A stretch of 64,000 nucleotides of DNA, from assembly GCA_021613335.1 (NCBI GenBank), contig JAJTWR010000044.1, forward strand, positions 224,501-288,500, in the 5' to 3' direction. Under the pieces are notes generated by a model. The model saw only the letters and a program-made list of their open reading frames with translations. It was not told the origin of the DNA and did not search any database. The stretch is from Whitmania pigra. Its lineage: Eukaryota > Annelida > Clitellata > Hirudinida > Haemopidae. Below are positions 29,501 to 40,901 of this stretch, piece by piece. Position numbers and translations under genes: made by a program. The stretch's first letter is position 1, and every line of letters begins with the position of its first letter.

Positions 29501-29753
29501 AAATTTTCCTTTATTTTTAAAAGACAAAAAAACTTGATTGTGCCGCTCGTATGAGTTTCTTTAAGAATTATGAATCTGCATTGTCATTTCATCCGCGCTC
29601 AGTAATCGTTACTTCTCCAGAATTCGGTCAAATTTTGAAACATAAATCATTGAAATTGACCAAATTGTATAGAAGAAGACAAAAATAAAAATAAATTCAA
29701 ACTCAGTCACCTGTCACGGACTTTACTGGGTTGGACTGTTTCCTACGAGACAT
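20566..29753 (-). CDS. ZFPM: Friend of GATA (FOG / U-shaped) zinc-finger cofactor
   Basis: Nuclear cofactor that binds GATA factors through CCHC fingers. Six coding exons: 29753-29711, 25381-25194, 24870-24753, 24083-23745, 23053-22841, 22760-20566; 1031 residues. Exon 1 encodes MSRRKQSNPVKSVT, the N-terminal NuRD-recruiting motif (MSRRKQ) of FOG proteins. It splices in phase across 4.3 kb to D-D-S-D-E-E-T-T-D-L-L. Exons 2-4 encode a PR-like domain (SISTILEGSQFGPFACSL; GLWLHLVKTSS; LLS-REKLLCLV). A first CCHC finger is in exon 5 (C-I-F-C ... H ... C). The last exon has CCHC fingers C-V-E-C, C-I-P-C and a C-terminal C-K-Q-C, plus C2H2-type C-P-H-C and C-I-L-C and a C-N-K-C finger. A CtBP-type motif P-L-D-L-S is near residue 490. 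All phases close, so the gene looks intact. It lies beside the Runt gene, same strand. Confidence 0.95.
25382..29710 (-). promoter_or_regulatory. FOG intron 1: GATA-site-rich putative enhancer
   Basis: First intron of the FOG gene. It and the flanking promoter side to 31.0 kb carry about 35 WGATAR/YTATCW matches by eye, roughly twice a simple composition estimate. The densest part is 27.8-29.4 kb. Notable elements: two overlapping TTATCT at 26520-26530; a perfect palindromic pair CCTTATCTG...CAGATAAGG at 28528-28536 and 28547-28555; three TTATCT plus one TTATCG within 29288-29327. From about 26.1 kb the base composition is visibly less AT-rich than surrounding spacers. No coding exon was found inside. 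The function as an enhancer bound by GATA factors is inference. Confidence 0.55.
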
Positions 29754-32096
29754 GACCCTCAACAACTCAATGATCTCTTTCAGTTTCTATCTTCTCTTAA
29801 TTCAATCCGAAGTAAATTATTAACATCAGCAGCAACAACAACAAAAATTAAAAAAACATTCAGAATCAAAAGTCGTCGTCGTCGTCGTTGTTGTTGTCGC
29901 AACAATATCCTGGAAGGCAATGCTTGCAAGAGAGCGTGCTTATATAGGCGTGTGAGATGCACGGACAAGAAGCGTATGTCTTTCCCTCAAATGGGACCGT
30001 TCAAGGCAGAAACAAAGTTTCACTTGCAGGGTTTCGAATTATGAAGTCCAGGATGAGTTACGTTCGATTTCGACAGTCCTTGGAGTGTGACCGGTGCTGT
30101 GTGAGGTTTTCTGGCGTTGAGAAATCTGTTGAGAAATCATCGATCTTTTCTGTCTACAATCACAACTAGATAGAGTGTAGCTCTTCCACCAAGCATCCCG
30201 GAGTAGTGTGTTCTTAGACACACCACCGGAGTCCTAAATTGTCGAGATCATAACGGTCGAGCGATTGTCATCGCCTTGAATTTCTTCGTCAGACGAAGTT
30301 CACCAGAAGGTCGAAGTCGCATGATATCCAGTCGTGCTTCAACTGCAGATAAGCTTTTGTCTCCTTCGTGGCGTGTCCCGAATGTTTATTGGCCGGTGCA
30401 AGCTGCCAGTCGAGGCCTTAAAGACTCCGAGATCATATCACGGTCTGGAGTAGCAACCGGGAAACTAATTTGACGTGACCTAACGACTTTCGTGATTCGC
30501 CAGCGATATGAGGAATTTTGTCTCCTCCAACTTGACCTCGCGTGACCTTCCATCCTCGAGATTTCCCTTCCTGAATGTCGTTAACACTGGTCTTGATTGA
30601 TCAGAGGAAATGATTTCTGCAAAGCAGGCATCCATCATTCCATCCTTCAGATCCCACAAACGCTTCTTATTAGAAATAGAACGTTATTGGTAGACGGATC
30701 ATCGATACAAGGTTGGGACCTCGTGTTTCCATCCATTCCACTCGTTCGTGGTCCTCATATCTGGGCCCATCTTAAGAGCAGTGCGCGTTTATAACAACGC
30801 TAATGTTTCATAAATATTAATGCTTCGGAGCGCCCGTGAAATCTTTTCGTTGAAACAGCTGATTTTATCTGCCAGTCGTCGAAGGATTGATCATCAGTTT
30901 TTCTTCTCCATGTTCTACGCACAAACCTTATCTTGCTCCTTCCAAATCGCCCTGTAATTTACGGCTGGGGACAAGCTTATATGAATTTACAAGCATTTTC
31001 ATAAGTCCATTTTTCATTTAGATGGTTATATACTGGTAAAAGCAGTTATTTTAGAGTTGATTACTCAAATATAAAGGAAAATATGAGTGCAAGGAGGAAT
31101 TCGTTTAAGCGAATTTAAGATTCATTCAAATTTATATGTATGCGTTAGCAACAGAGAGAATTGCGAATCACTTAACTGTAAAATCAAAATTTACTATTGT
31201 TAATATTTCGAATATCGGCAGCAGATTATAATAATCCAATAACCGTAAATAAGTGAATAATAATTATTTAACTAATTGCTGTAACAGATGTCAACTTTGA
31301 TTTCAATTATTATTTGCATTCATTTAATTTTTAGGTTTCACGAAATTTTGAGACGAGAATAAGTTCTGAGCTTATTCAACTTTTTAATTCCTAGCGACAT
31401 CTTTAGTACATCCAAGCATTAAAGAAATTATAATGTGCTTAAAATTAAACAAAAATCCCGAATAATTCAACTAACAAACATTGAAACAAGGCGGTGATGA
31501 CATAAAGATCATTCGAACGAAAACATCAACAAATCTCTTGGCCTTTCGCCACCAACTGGTCTGTTGTCTAAGCAGTGGTGCCACAACATAATGTAAAATC
31601 AGTTATTCTCTGAACAAACCAGCACAAAGTATAAAAGTATATTCAAATTTAAAGCTTGTTTCCACATTTATTTATGCTCAGCGTTTAGTTGCGACATAAA
31701 GACATTTTCAGTGTCTCTTACTGACTCCGTTTACTTAAAAATATGTGTCCCGCCCATCACAATGGCTTCCAAACAGGATGTCTGAACCACCAACACCTAT
31801 AGCCATTGTCAAAAAGGTCTGCTTAGTTTTAATTCGATGTTTTACAGTGAACTAGGAGGAGTAAAATTATTTATCAAAAATGATCAGAGTAATAAAGTTC
31901 TGAACAATTTATTAAAATTATAAAAGTAATTAAATAAAAATGCACTTTTTTAAAAGTTAAATCAATAAAAATAAAATTTGAAAATTAATTATAAAATGCC
32001 TATTTAGTATCTTTAATAAAGTCGCACATTTGACGTGTAGGGTGCCCGTGAATTAGACGTACAGACAATTAATTCAGCTTTACTGCCCGCCTCATC
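29754..32096. other. FOG upstream flank and UBE2M-like promoter region
   Basis: No coding exon recognised. The 30-31 kb part is relatively GC-balanced and includes further GATA motifs (30170, 30347, about 30866 and 30930), so FOG control sequences may extend here. The 31.0-32.1 kb part turns AT-rich and should contain the promoter of the plus-strand UBE2M-like gene. Plus-strand open frames at 29957, 30276 and 30597 look random. Confidence 0.45.
29938..29948 (-). promoter_or_regulatory. TATA box of the FOG promoter (candidate)
   Basis: On the minus strand the sequence reads 'cctatataagc', a good TATA box, about 190 bp upstream of the FOG ATG at 29753. Transcription would start near 29905-29915, giving a 5' UTR of roughly 155 nt. 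No other gene in the window shows as clear a TATA element. Confidence 0.55.
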
Positions 32097-32654
32097 ATGT
32101 TTACTTTGAAACAGCAGAAGAAAGACGGCAATGCTCCAGCTGCCAAGCCTGCCCAAAAGAGGGTATCTGCCGCTCAGCTCAGACTCACCAGAGACATCAA
32201 CGAGACCAGTCTTCCGCCAACCTGTCAAGTGGAATTTCCAGACAAAGATGACCTGATGAATTTCAAGCTTGTAATTCGTCCTGATGAAGGATACTACCAG
32301 GGCGGACGATTTGTTTTTTCGTTTGCAGTTGGCCAGTCTTATCCACACGATCCTCCAAAGGTGAAATGCGAGACGATGGTTTATCATCCCAATATTGACT
32401 TGGAAGGCAACGTCTGCCTGAACATCTTACGTGAAGATTGGAAACCTGTACTCACTGTGAACTCTGTCATCTATGGTCTGCAGTTTCTCTTCTTGGAACC
32501 AAATCCAGAAGATCCTCTGAACAAAAAAGCTGCAGAACTCTTATCGAAGAATCAGAATTATTTTGCTAGCAACGTAAAAACCTCTATTTACGGTGGCTAC
32601 CTCGATGGCACGTACTTTGAGGGATGTATGGATAAAACTAAATATTCTTATTGA
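32097..32654 (+). CDS. UBE2M: NEDD8-conjugating enzyme E2 UBE2M paralogue (divergent, intronless)
   Basis: E2 enzyme that receives NEDD8 from the NAE1-UBA3 E1 and transfers it to cullins. Single-exon open frame of 185 residues with an intact UBC fold: [11 protein letters not shown], the H-P-N-I motif, active-site Cys in [13 protein letters not shown], and [12 protein letters not shown]. Compared with the second copy at 34237 the N-terminal peptide is shortened: MFTLKQQKK instead of [12 protein letters not shown]. In UBE2M this peptide docks in the UBA3 groove and on DCN1. The C-terminus is extended and altered ([12 protein letters not shown]). It also has D-E-G-Y-Y-Q-G-G, as in UBE2F. 'gaaaataaactttt' near 32777 may be the poly(A) signal. 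The lack of introns in a gene-rich spliced region suggests a retrocopy; intact frame and motifs suggest it is functional. Confidence 0.9.
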   Translation: MFTLKQQKKDGNAPAAKPAQKRVSAAQLRLTRDINETSLPPTCQVEFPDKDDLMNFKLVIRPDEGYYQGGRFVFSFAVGQSYPHDPPKVKCETMVYHPNIDLEGNVCLNILREDWKPVLTVNSVIYGLQFLFLEPNPEDPLNKKAAELLSKNQNYFASNVKTSIYGGYLDGTYFEGCMDKTKYSY

Positions 32655-34236
32655 AGTATTGCTTAGCTTACTGTTATGTTTTTGTTGCATTTTTGAATCC
32701 GTGATATGATGATTTTAGGAGGATAAATAATCAAACGGGAAATTTAAAGTTTGTAATTTGAAACCGAAATCTTATGAAAATAAACTTTTTGTTACATATA
32801 ATGCAGTGTTATAATTATGGTTTTGAGTATTTAAAGTTGGACATACCGACTTTGACTTAATCTTTAGTCGAAAGAAGGGTCAAAGTTTTCGCTTGAATGA
32901 CTTGAATTGGTATGGACCTCCTTGATCAGACCCCTAAGCACGTTTTAGTGTTTCTACCAGGTTTTATGAATTAAAGATCACCTTCAGTTTAAAGCTAATT
33001 GCCGATTGCAATTTGTCTCATTTAATAAATTAATAATGCCTGATATTGTAATATTCTAATAAATTATTAATGCATATCTCACACAAGAGTTGCTTAGTCG
33101 ATGATTAAAATTCGGAATTTTAACACTTAAAACTTTAACACATTTGGACTTAAATCATGATGATGTCATCCACTGTTTTACGTTTGGTGGTACGTTTAGT
33201 TGCATTTCAATTAGTCATTTTGATTTTTAAAACTACGACATTATTATTATTATTATTATATTATTATTATTATTATTATTATTATTTAAATTTTATTTTT
33301 AAAACATTTATTTTCCACCCACACTGATCCATTAACAAATTTACACTCATTACATATGAATAGAAAAGAATATAATTTTTAATTAAAAAATAAATTTTGG
33401 GCAGTTTTTGTGGGAAACTAATGTCCGTGCCATCACATTTCTGAAACACTATGCTAACAAAATTTCTTCATCAAAACTACAAACTTCAAGTTTATAAAAT
33501 TACTATTTTAACGGCTGGAAATGATGGAGAATTTCAAATGAACATATTATTTGATATTGTTATAAAGCTCAGTCATCTGGAATTAATTTAATTGATGAAC
33601 GGAGATTAAAAGCTCCAGATTTACGGACAAGATATTGGCAAGGATGGAATGAGCCAAAACAGGGACGTTATTTAAGTTTGTTCCAGGGAGAAACCATCGC
33701 ACAACTTGAGAATATGACCGTTTTTTGCTTATAGCCAAAGGGTTAAACAAATGACGTCCCTGATCCAAATCCATGATCAGCAACGGATCTATGTAGAACA
33801 ATATACGTATTTTTCAGGAAAAAACTCTGTGGACCTGAAAGATCGGATTAATACATTTTGAAGTCCCATTCTGTTGAAAAGCATCTATTCGTTTTTAAAG
33901 GATTTTTATTAAAACAAAATTTGTTAATGGACTCTTTCATGCAAAACAGATTTTGAATAAAATTTTTATTTTATAAAATATATAAATGTAAATTATAATA
34001 AATCAATAATAAATTAAACAAAGCATAATAAAATTTAGATAAGAAATTTAAAAAAAATAACAAAATTTTATAGTCTGCTTAAATTAATTTTAATTATAAA
34101 TGCAGAACAATTTTTTTAATTTTTATTAGAATTAATGTCATAACACCCTCTTCAGCCAAGTTTTATATTTGTTGTTTAGAGTTCGCTGGGATTGATTGTT
34201 CTGAGCCGCGAGTTGGTTAGTGATTTCTGCTTCAAG
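32655..34236. other. AT-rich spacer between the two UBE2M paralogues
   Basis: Contains an (att)n microsatellite at about 33240-33287. The minus open frame 33583-33801 has no family resemblance. No sign of a third copy or of a target-site duplication that would mark retroposition. Confidence 0.5.
33240..33287. repeat. (ATT)n microsatellite
   Basis: Near-perfect run of att repeats with one interruption. Confidence 0.9.
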
Positions 34237-34785
34237 ATGATAAAGTTGTTTTCCTTAAAGCAACAAAAAAAGGACGGAAGCGATCCTAATGCGAGACCGG
34301 GTCAAAAAAAAGCCACCGCTGCTCAACTTAGAGTCGCCAAAGACATAAACGAATTAAGTCTTCCAAAAACTTGTCAAGTGGATTTTCCCGATAGAGATGA
34401 TCTGCTAAATTTCAAGCTTATAATTTGCCCTGATGAAGGTTTTTATAGGGGCGGCCAGTTTGTTTTTACTTTTAAAATTGGCCAAGCATATCCACACGAA
34501 CCTCCGAAAGTCAAATGTGAAACGACAGTTTACCATCCCAACATTGACCTAGAAGGCAACATATGTCTTAACATTTTACGTGAAGACTGGAAACCAGTTC
34601 TTACTGTGAACTCAATCATTTATGGTCTGCAATATTTGTTCTTGGAGCCAAACCCAGAAGACCCTCTAAATAAAGAAGCTGCAGAAGTGTTACAGAGCAA
34701 TCGAAGAATCTTCGAACAGAATGTCAGCAAATCTCTTCGCGGCGGCTACATTGGCAACACATATTTTGAACGATGCCTCAAATAA
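34237..34785 (+). CDS. UBE2M: NEDD8-conjugating enzyme E2 M (UBC12)
   Basis: Close match to metazoan UBE2M over its whole length: 182 residues (human 183), starting [12 protein letters not shown] and ending Y-F-E-R-C-L-K as in human. I chose the ATG at 34237 over the upstream in-frame ATG at 34192 because it restores the conserved E1-docking N-terminus. Active-site Cys is in [13 protein letters not shown]. Intronless. The sequence AATAAA overlaps the TAA stop, so the 3' UTR is probably very short. ERCC1 begins only 125 bp downstream on the same strand. This copy is the likely orthologue; the copy at 32097 is the divergent one. Confidence 0.95.
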   Translation: MIKLFSLKQQKKDGSDPNARPGQKKATAAQLRVAKDINELSLPKTCQVDFPDRDDLLNFKLIICPDEGFYRGGQFVFTFKIGQAYPHEPPKVKCETTVYHPNIDLEGNICLNILREDWKPVLTVNSIIYGLQYLFLEPNPEDPLNKEAAEVLQSNRRIFEQNVSKSLRGGYIGNTYFERCLK

Positions 34786-34910
34786 ACTTTATTCTAATTG
34801 AAGCACCTAATGCTATGTTGCTTATTTGTGTACAATTTTATTAATTACCTTGGTTTGGACAAGGAGTGTTTAAATTCATAACATTTCTTTCATTTTTTTT
34901 TTAAAGATTT

Positions 34911-36614
34911 ATGGAGGATAATAAAACAAATTGTGCAAGTGTGGAATTTGATGATTCTTCAGAAAATAGAAATGTTGCAGCTACAAGGTAAAAGCCAGTG
35001 AAATTTTATGGAATTACTTCATCTGAGTTATTGACACTGAGTAAGTTGGATGGCATCTTAATGTTGTAGTGGGAATGCAAGGGATAGCAAGTCGGGGAGC
35101 ATCTTAATCAGTCTGAGACAGGTACAAGTGGTTGTAAAGCTATGCTGCTGTTTATTGATTAAAATAATGCTATGCAGAAAGGGAACCCGGTACTGAAGTT
35201 TATAAGAAGCGTGCCGTGGCAGTTTGACAACATAATTCCAGATTATCAGTTTAGCCCGACTTCATGTGCATTGTACTTGAGGTTTGTTGTCTGATATCGA
35301 ACATCATCAGCGGAAAAATATAAATCCATTATTAGTTAACGGAAGCGTTCCTTTGGCAGCCTGCGCTATCACAATCTTAACCCAGATTACATACAGGAAC
35401 GCTTTAAACTTCTCGGCAGTAGTTACAATCTTCGGGTGTTGTTGGTCTTGGTCGACGTGGTTAGTCCAAAATATCTTTGCAAAGTATTATTAAGAAGTTT
35501 AACCTGAGATAATCTAATTATAGAAAGACCCCCATCATGCACTGAAGGAACTGGGCAGAATTTGTGTCTTGACTGACTGCACTCTTATCCTTGCTTTCAG
35601 GCAAGTATTGACATCTGACCAATAAATTCCTATGAGGCAAGCTACAATTACAACTCATAATATTGACATTCAAGCTTGGAGGAGGCAGGAAGATATTTGG
35701 AATTGTATAAATCATATGAAAATAAGCCTGCTGATCTGATCATGGAGAAAAATGAAACAAATTATTCTGCCAAGGTATTCAAAGCATTTCTGGTTGCAAA
35801 GGATTAGTCACATTTTGGAATTCTAATTTTTGCTATGACAAATTTATTGTTATAAGTACACTGCCTTATTTTAAGTTTAAATCTGGAAACATCTAGTCAC
35901 AGATTGGGATATAATGTCAATTTGAACAAAAAGTCTTCATCTTTTAGTTGGTGTTGAGAGAACTTTAACTGAAGACAAATAATAATAATAATTATTATTA
36001 TTAATTTTTAAAGTGGCATCAAACAATGATTTCGCTTTTTCTGAAAATATCTTGCTGACCACATTTAAGCTTCAATATTGAGTATATTTTATTTGGCAGA
36101 ATAAAGTCCTATCATTTAAACTTTTTGTGGTATTTTTGCTCACAAGGCCTTTCATGGGCTTGTCGCATTATCTGGTCGAATTCATATTGGAAGTATATTT
36201 CCTGTTTATATTGTATTGCACCAAATTTTGTGCAGACAAAAGTGCCTCTTAAGACAGGCTTGATTAATATTTCCAGCTGATGGATGCCTTGACTTCCCTC
36301 AAAAAGGTCAACCGCTCAGACGCCTTGTCTTTGTCCTCAACATTTGGAGTTTGTGACTTTTTAATTAAAAAAAAACTTTATGTACTGGATTTTTTATTAA
36401 ATTTTAGTCTCTCACTCAAATTATTAATGCTACTGAGGAGAACATGTCACTATGCCCAGGAATAGGACAACTTAAGGTATTGTGATATCTTCAAATGTCC
36501 AATATAAATTATTATAAGAAATTGTTTCCAGTTCATTTAAACTTCCAGGCTCAGAAACTTCACAAAGTGTTTCATCAGCCCTTCAGTAAAAATTTCAAGC
36601 CAGGCTCAAAATGA
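34911..36614 (+). CDS. ERCC1: DNA excision repair protein ERCC1
   Basis: Non-catalytic partner of XPF in the structure-specific nuclease that cuts 5' of lesions in nucleotide excision repair and crosslink repair. Nine exons: 34911-34987, 35070-35121, 35178-35281, 35360-35459, 35524-35600, 35675-35774, 36277-36348, 36408-36476, 36549-36614; 238 residues. The central domain reads [14 protein letters not shown], then [39 protein letters not shown], and [10 protein letters not shown]. The tandem helix-hairpin-helix domain follows ([12 protein letters not shown]). The N-terminal region is shorter than in vertebrates. The intron after exon 5 starts with GC (ctttcag|gcaagt), a GC-AG intron; phase across it is correct. 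A strong acceptor (polypyrimidine then 'ttaaag') ends four bases before the ATG, so the message starts with a spliced leader or a 5' UTR exon. Confidence 0.95.
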
Positions 36615-37156
36615 TCAACTAACTCCAAGCAAAAGACTGATTTTTATGTCAATAATTCTTTTTTAAGTGGATATCCGTTTTCTTGTTTCACTGCAGCTGA
36701 TCTTACACGTGTTCTTGGTGATAACGAGAGATGAAATACTTTAAACAACCCCCTTTGCGAAAAAAACATGAATATTCAATATTATCTGAGCACTGTATTA
36801 ATGATCCTTAAAAAAATCGTTGAATAAAAATTTCGAGCCGAAAATATGTCTTATTAATCGAAATCTTATGCTGAATAAAATTAGTAGAGTAACTAAAATC
36901 TAACAGAATAATTTCAAATCGGGATGAGATGCAGAAGTATGCGAAGTAAAATACGCTGCAGAAATAAAAAGCACGAATGCTGAATGCTTAGAAGTATTGA
37001 TCGTTCCCTTTGCACTGGTTTCCATCCAGTATCGGTGACATCCTGCTTGGAAATTCCTTCTTTTTTTTAAATTGATCGGATTAATTGAAACTGTTTTAAA
37101 TTGTTGTATGCGTTATTGTCTGTTGGATACCCAACTGATATTTTAAATCAAGCAAC
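36615..37156. other. Spacer between ERCC1 and synapsin
   Basis: About 540 bp, AT-rich, no coding signal. It must contain the synapsin promoter or 5' UTR. A sequence 'taaatcaag|caac' precedes the synapsin ATG by four bases and could be an acceptor. Confidence 0.4.
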
Positions 37157-39675
37157 ATGTCCATGTACAACTTCAGAGAAGGATTTACTTCGGGAATGAG
37201 CTACCTCCGAAGAAGATTCAGTTCCAATGATTTGCAAGGAGACTTAATGAATGATAAGTCAGATACTACTGGATTCAGTTTCAATTTGCCAAAAAGAAAA
37301 GGACCCTCGCCAAGTGCTCCAAGTTCACCATCGAGAAGCGCAAGTATTCAAGGTCTTACGAGGGGACTTTTTGGTTCTGCTTCGTACTCCCATCAATTAA
37401 AACCTTCCTATAACAAAGAAAGGTGCAAGACTTTACTTGTTATTGATACACCCAGTGTGGAATGGTAGGTCTAGTCGATGCTTCAGATTCGTAAGTTCGG
37501 AGCCTATTATATAACTCAGAGCAAACCAAAATAATGTTAAACCATTCTCAAAATATCATATATTTAGTTGCTTAACACATTTTCCCTTAAGGTCCAAATA
37601 TTTTAGAGGGAGAAAATTGCTGGGTGATTGGGATTTGAGAGTGGAACAGGTTAGAATTTCAGTTTATGCGGTTTGTGTTACTTTTATATGAATTATATTG
37701 CGAGAATAGATTGCTTAATTTTATTTGTATATTAATGCATGTATTTTAAAGGTAATATTGGAATAGATTGCACGCATTCTTCGATAACTGTTTCTGCGCA
37801 GACGAATTCTCCATATAATCACCATTTCCTTAATGGTATTTTATTTAGTAATGACATTTCAGGCAGAATTCTCAGAAATTAATTTAGCATCATACTCCGA
37901 AACTGGAACTGTAGTAGATATCCAGGTCATCAGAGGCGGAACGAAAGTTGTGAGGTAGAAATTATCTTTCGATGTGATCTAACATTCTCTAAGCCTGAGC
38001 ATTTTGTTCTTCGCATTCAGATCCTTCAAACCGGATTTTGTTCTAGTTCGCCAACATGCGAAAGATGCTACAGAAGACTGGAAAAACATTATCATCGGCC
38101 TCCATTATGGAGGCGTCCCGAGTATTAACTCTTTTCCAGCGATATACAGCTTTCTGGACAAGCCGTGGGTGGTGGGTGCATGGTTCTGAGAAAATATTTT
38201 AGATGTTTAAGATATCTTAACGTTGGCATGATTTGTTGGTAGTTCTCTCACCTTCTCCAAATTCAAAAGCGTCTTGGAAAGTCAAGATTTCCTCTCATCG
38301 AGCAAACATTTTATCCCGACCATAAAGAAATGGTATTTTTTCACTTATGTTTCAGTAACAATTATTTTACAGATGGAAAATTCAAAATTTTCAATTTTTC
38401 TTTTAAACTCTTAGCTTATATCTCCACAATTTCCGGTGGTAGTGAAAATTGGACACGCTCACTCTGGCTTGGGGATAGTGAGACATACTTCTTAAAATGA
38501 TTAAATGCTACAATTTTTAAGTTAAGTGTTGACAATGATAAACATTTTGAAATACTTTTAATAAAGTAGTAAAACTATTTTTTTTTCAGGTAAAAATTGA
38601 TAACCACTACGATTTTCAAGATATCACCAGTTTGGTCGCTTTATCTGGATGTTACTGCATCACAGAGCCTTTTATCGATAGCAAATACGACATTCACATT
38701 CAAAGAATTGGAAATAATTACAAATCTTTTACGTTAGCTTTTTTATAAATTTTTTTGATTGAACTGAAATCACAAAAGGTGGTTCTTCCCATTTATAGAA
38801 GGACCTCAATTTCTGGAAATTGGAAAGTCAACACGGGATCATCCATGTTGGAACAGATTCAAACCAATGATAGGTTTGCTTGAGAAATGACCACGCATCT
38901 TACAAATTCAATACAAACAGTTTTTTCAGGTACAAGAAGTGGATAGATGAATGCGCCCAGCTGTTTGGAGGTTTGGATATGGTGGCCATAGAAGCAGTCA
39001 TGGGAAAAGATGGGAACGAGTATATTCTTGAGGTAATCTTGTCTCCACTGAATGCTTTGATTGCGATACACATGATTTTAAAGTTCGTAAGTGTAAAATG
39101 AATCCACTTTAGGTGAGTGGATGCACCATGCCTTTACTGGGAGAAACACAAGAAGAAGATAGGAAACTCATTGCCAATCTAATAATATCCAAAATGGAAG
39201 CCAACTGTAGAGCTGAAACTGGGTGAGATTAGATGCGAGTAAATTGCTGACGATTGAATAATATAGTGCATGACCTTGAGTCTAAAATTGAATATGTGGC
39301 CATATTTTTTCTTGCATGTTATCCGAAAAGCGAACTTTTATTTGGAATGTTGCGCTCACCAAGTTACTAAATAATTAACCCTTTCCCCAAATTTTATCTT
39401 AAGAAAATTCAGTATGTCCTCGCATGTAATAAGTAGCCGACCAATGGCTGGACCGCCTGGACCAAGTCCTATGCCCGTATCGTTAGACAAGTGGGTGTGA
39501 TAAAAGACTATAAGAATTTTATGATTAAAATATTTTGTATGCTTTTTACTTTACTAGATTCTCTGGAATTTCTAACAAGCCTTCATCAGAAGCTGTGGTC
39601 AAAGACTTGGAGGACTCGGAAGACACAATGAAAAACTTGCGCAAAACATTCGCTGGCATATTTGGAAATATGTGA
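37157..39675 (+). CDS. SYN: Synapsin (synaptic vesicle phosphoprotein)
   Basis: Neuronal protein tethering synaptic vesicles to actin; its C domain has an ATP-grasp fold. Twelve exons: 37157-37464, 37592-37649, 37863-37954, 38021-38171, 38243-38332, 38415-38477, 38590-38732, 38799-38873, 38930-39032, 39113-39222, 39413-39490, 39558-39675; 462 residues. Domain [13 protein letters not shown], with the R-R-F-S phosphosite. A Pro/Ser-rich B-like linker follows. Domain C runs from [11 protein letters not shown] through [26 protein letters not shown] and [10 protein letters not shown] to [10 protein letters not shown] and [18 protein letters not shown] short Pro-rich part is followed by the C-terminal domain E ([15 protein letters not shown]). 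The protein is short because the Pro/Gln-rich D-like region is nearly absent. No TIMP gene lies in an intron, unlike fly and vertebrate synapsins. Confidence 0.95.
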
Positions 39676-40901
39676 GAGATATAAATCCAGCCTTTATTTT
39701 TGGCAGGACCTATAAATGGGTGGTGGTATTATTTGACTTTGACATAGATTTCACTATTTTCCGTAGTTCAGAGAAATTATTCACTATTGATATTGAAGCT
39801 GTATTGAAAACTAAAATCGAGTTTAACGTTTTACCGTTTATACATAAATAGTTATATTCGCTCAAGTAAAATTCTACTGGATTTTCTCTTGATTATATAA
39901 ACTAATGCAGTTAAAAAGACGCGTTTTTTGCAACGTTAGGCAAAACCTACTGAGAATCTTCAATCTTCAATCTTCAATCTTCTTATCTTTGTATAAAGGA
40001 GAAAAATAGCTTACAAATTTACTTACATTTCTTAACTAACTGACCCTCTTTTGGGCTGTTGATTGCGCGGAATGAGAGAAGTGATCACTCAGCACCCAGT
40101 TTGAACGGAAGTTGTGAGAAATTTCGAAAAACCCATCATTAGCAACTTTTATGTAAATTTGTGAGGAATAGGACTGGGTCTAGGATAATTAAAGGAAATA
40201 GTTCGTGAATATAATTTTGCATACGAATTTAAAATTTGTTTCCAAAAATTAGGAAACATCAAAAGTATGTAAAGGAACATTTTGTTAGATGAAAAAAAAT
40301 TCAAAATCAAGCCTGGCTATGAAAGCAATTTATTATTTTTTGTTATTTTTATTAGGTACTTTCACTTAATTTTAAAACGGATTTTATTATTCTCATCAAG
40401 AAAGTGCAATGATCAGTAGTCCTGTAGCTCCTGTAGCGGAGGACTAGATCAGCTGTAGATTAGGCAGTTTCGAGATCGTTTGTAATATATATCGTGTTTT
40501 AGCGTTCGATAACAATGAATAAACTTAGGAACAATTATTTTTAAATATTTGTTTATAATTGAAATGATAATCATTGCTTTGATTGCGAGCAATTTTCATT
40601 AAAGCTCGAGAAGCGGAGCGCCTCGCTCGTTCCAGGTCAATTTTTTAACAGTAGGGTCGGTTTTATTTATATATCTCTTTTTGTTAGTTAGCTGAAGATT
40701 TGTTTCTGTAAAATGCACTTTGAAAATCTTTTAGTTATGATTTATTAAGGCCAGAAGTGGCCCAGTTTAATCGTCAAGTAGTATTTTTCCAAAATAATAC
40801 GTTCACATTAGATGGTAAAGTCGCTAGAACTAACTGTTCTGTTGTTGAAGTTTAATGCAGAGTAATTTGCATAGTAATTTGGATTTTTTTTGGTCCAGGC
40901 A
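39676..40901. other. Spacer upstream of the F-box gene
   Basis: Contains four tandem copies of a 7-bp unit (aatcttc) at about 39956-39984 and a short hairpin-like sequence (agtcct...aggact) near 40418-40447. The F-box coding exon is preceded by a clear acceptor (long T run, 'ggtccag'), so a 5' UTR exon should lie here; I cannot place it. Confidence 0.45.

Noticed and set aside
40418..40447. Short inverted repeat as a possible RNA gene
   Set aside because: Only a six-base stem with no tRNA or snRNA features nearby.
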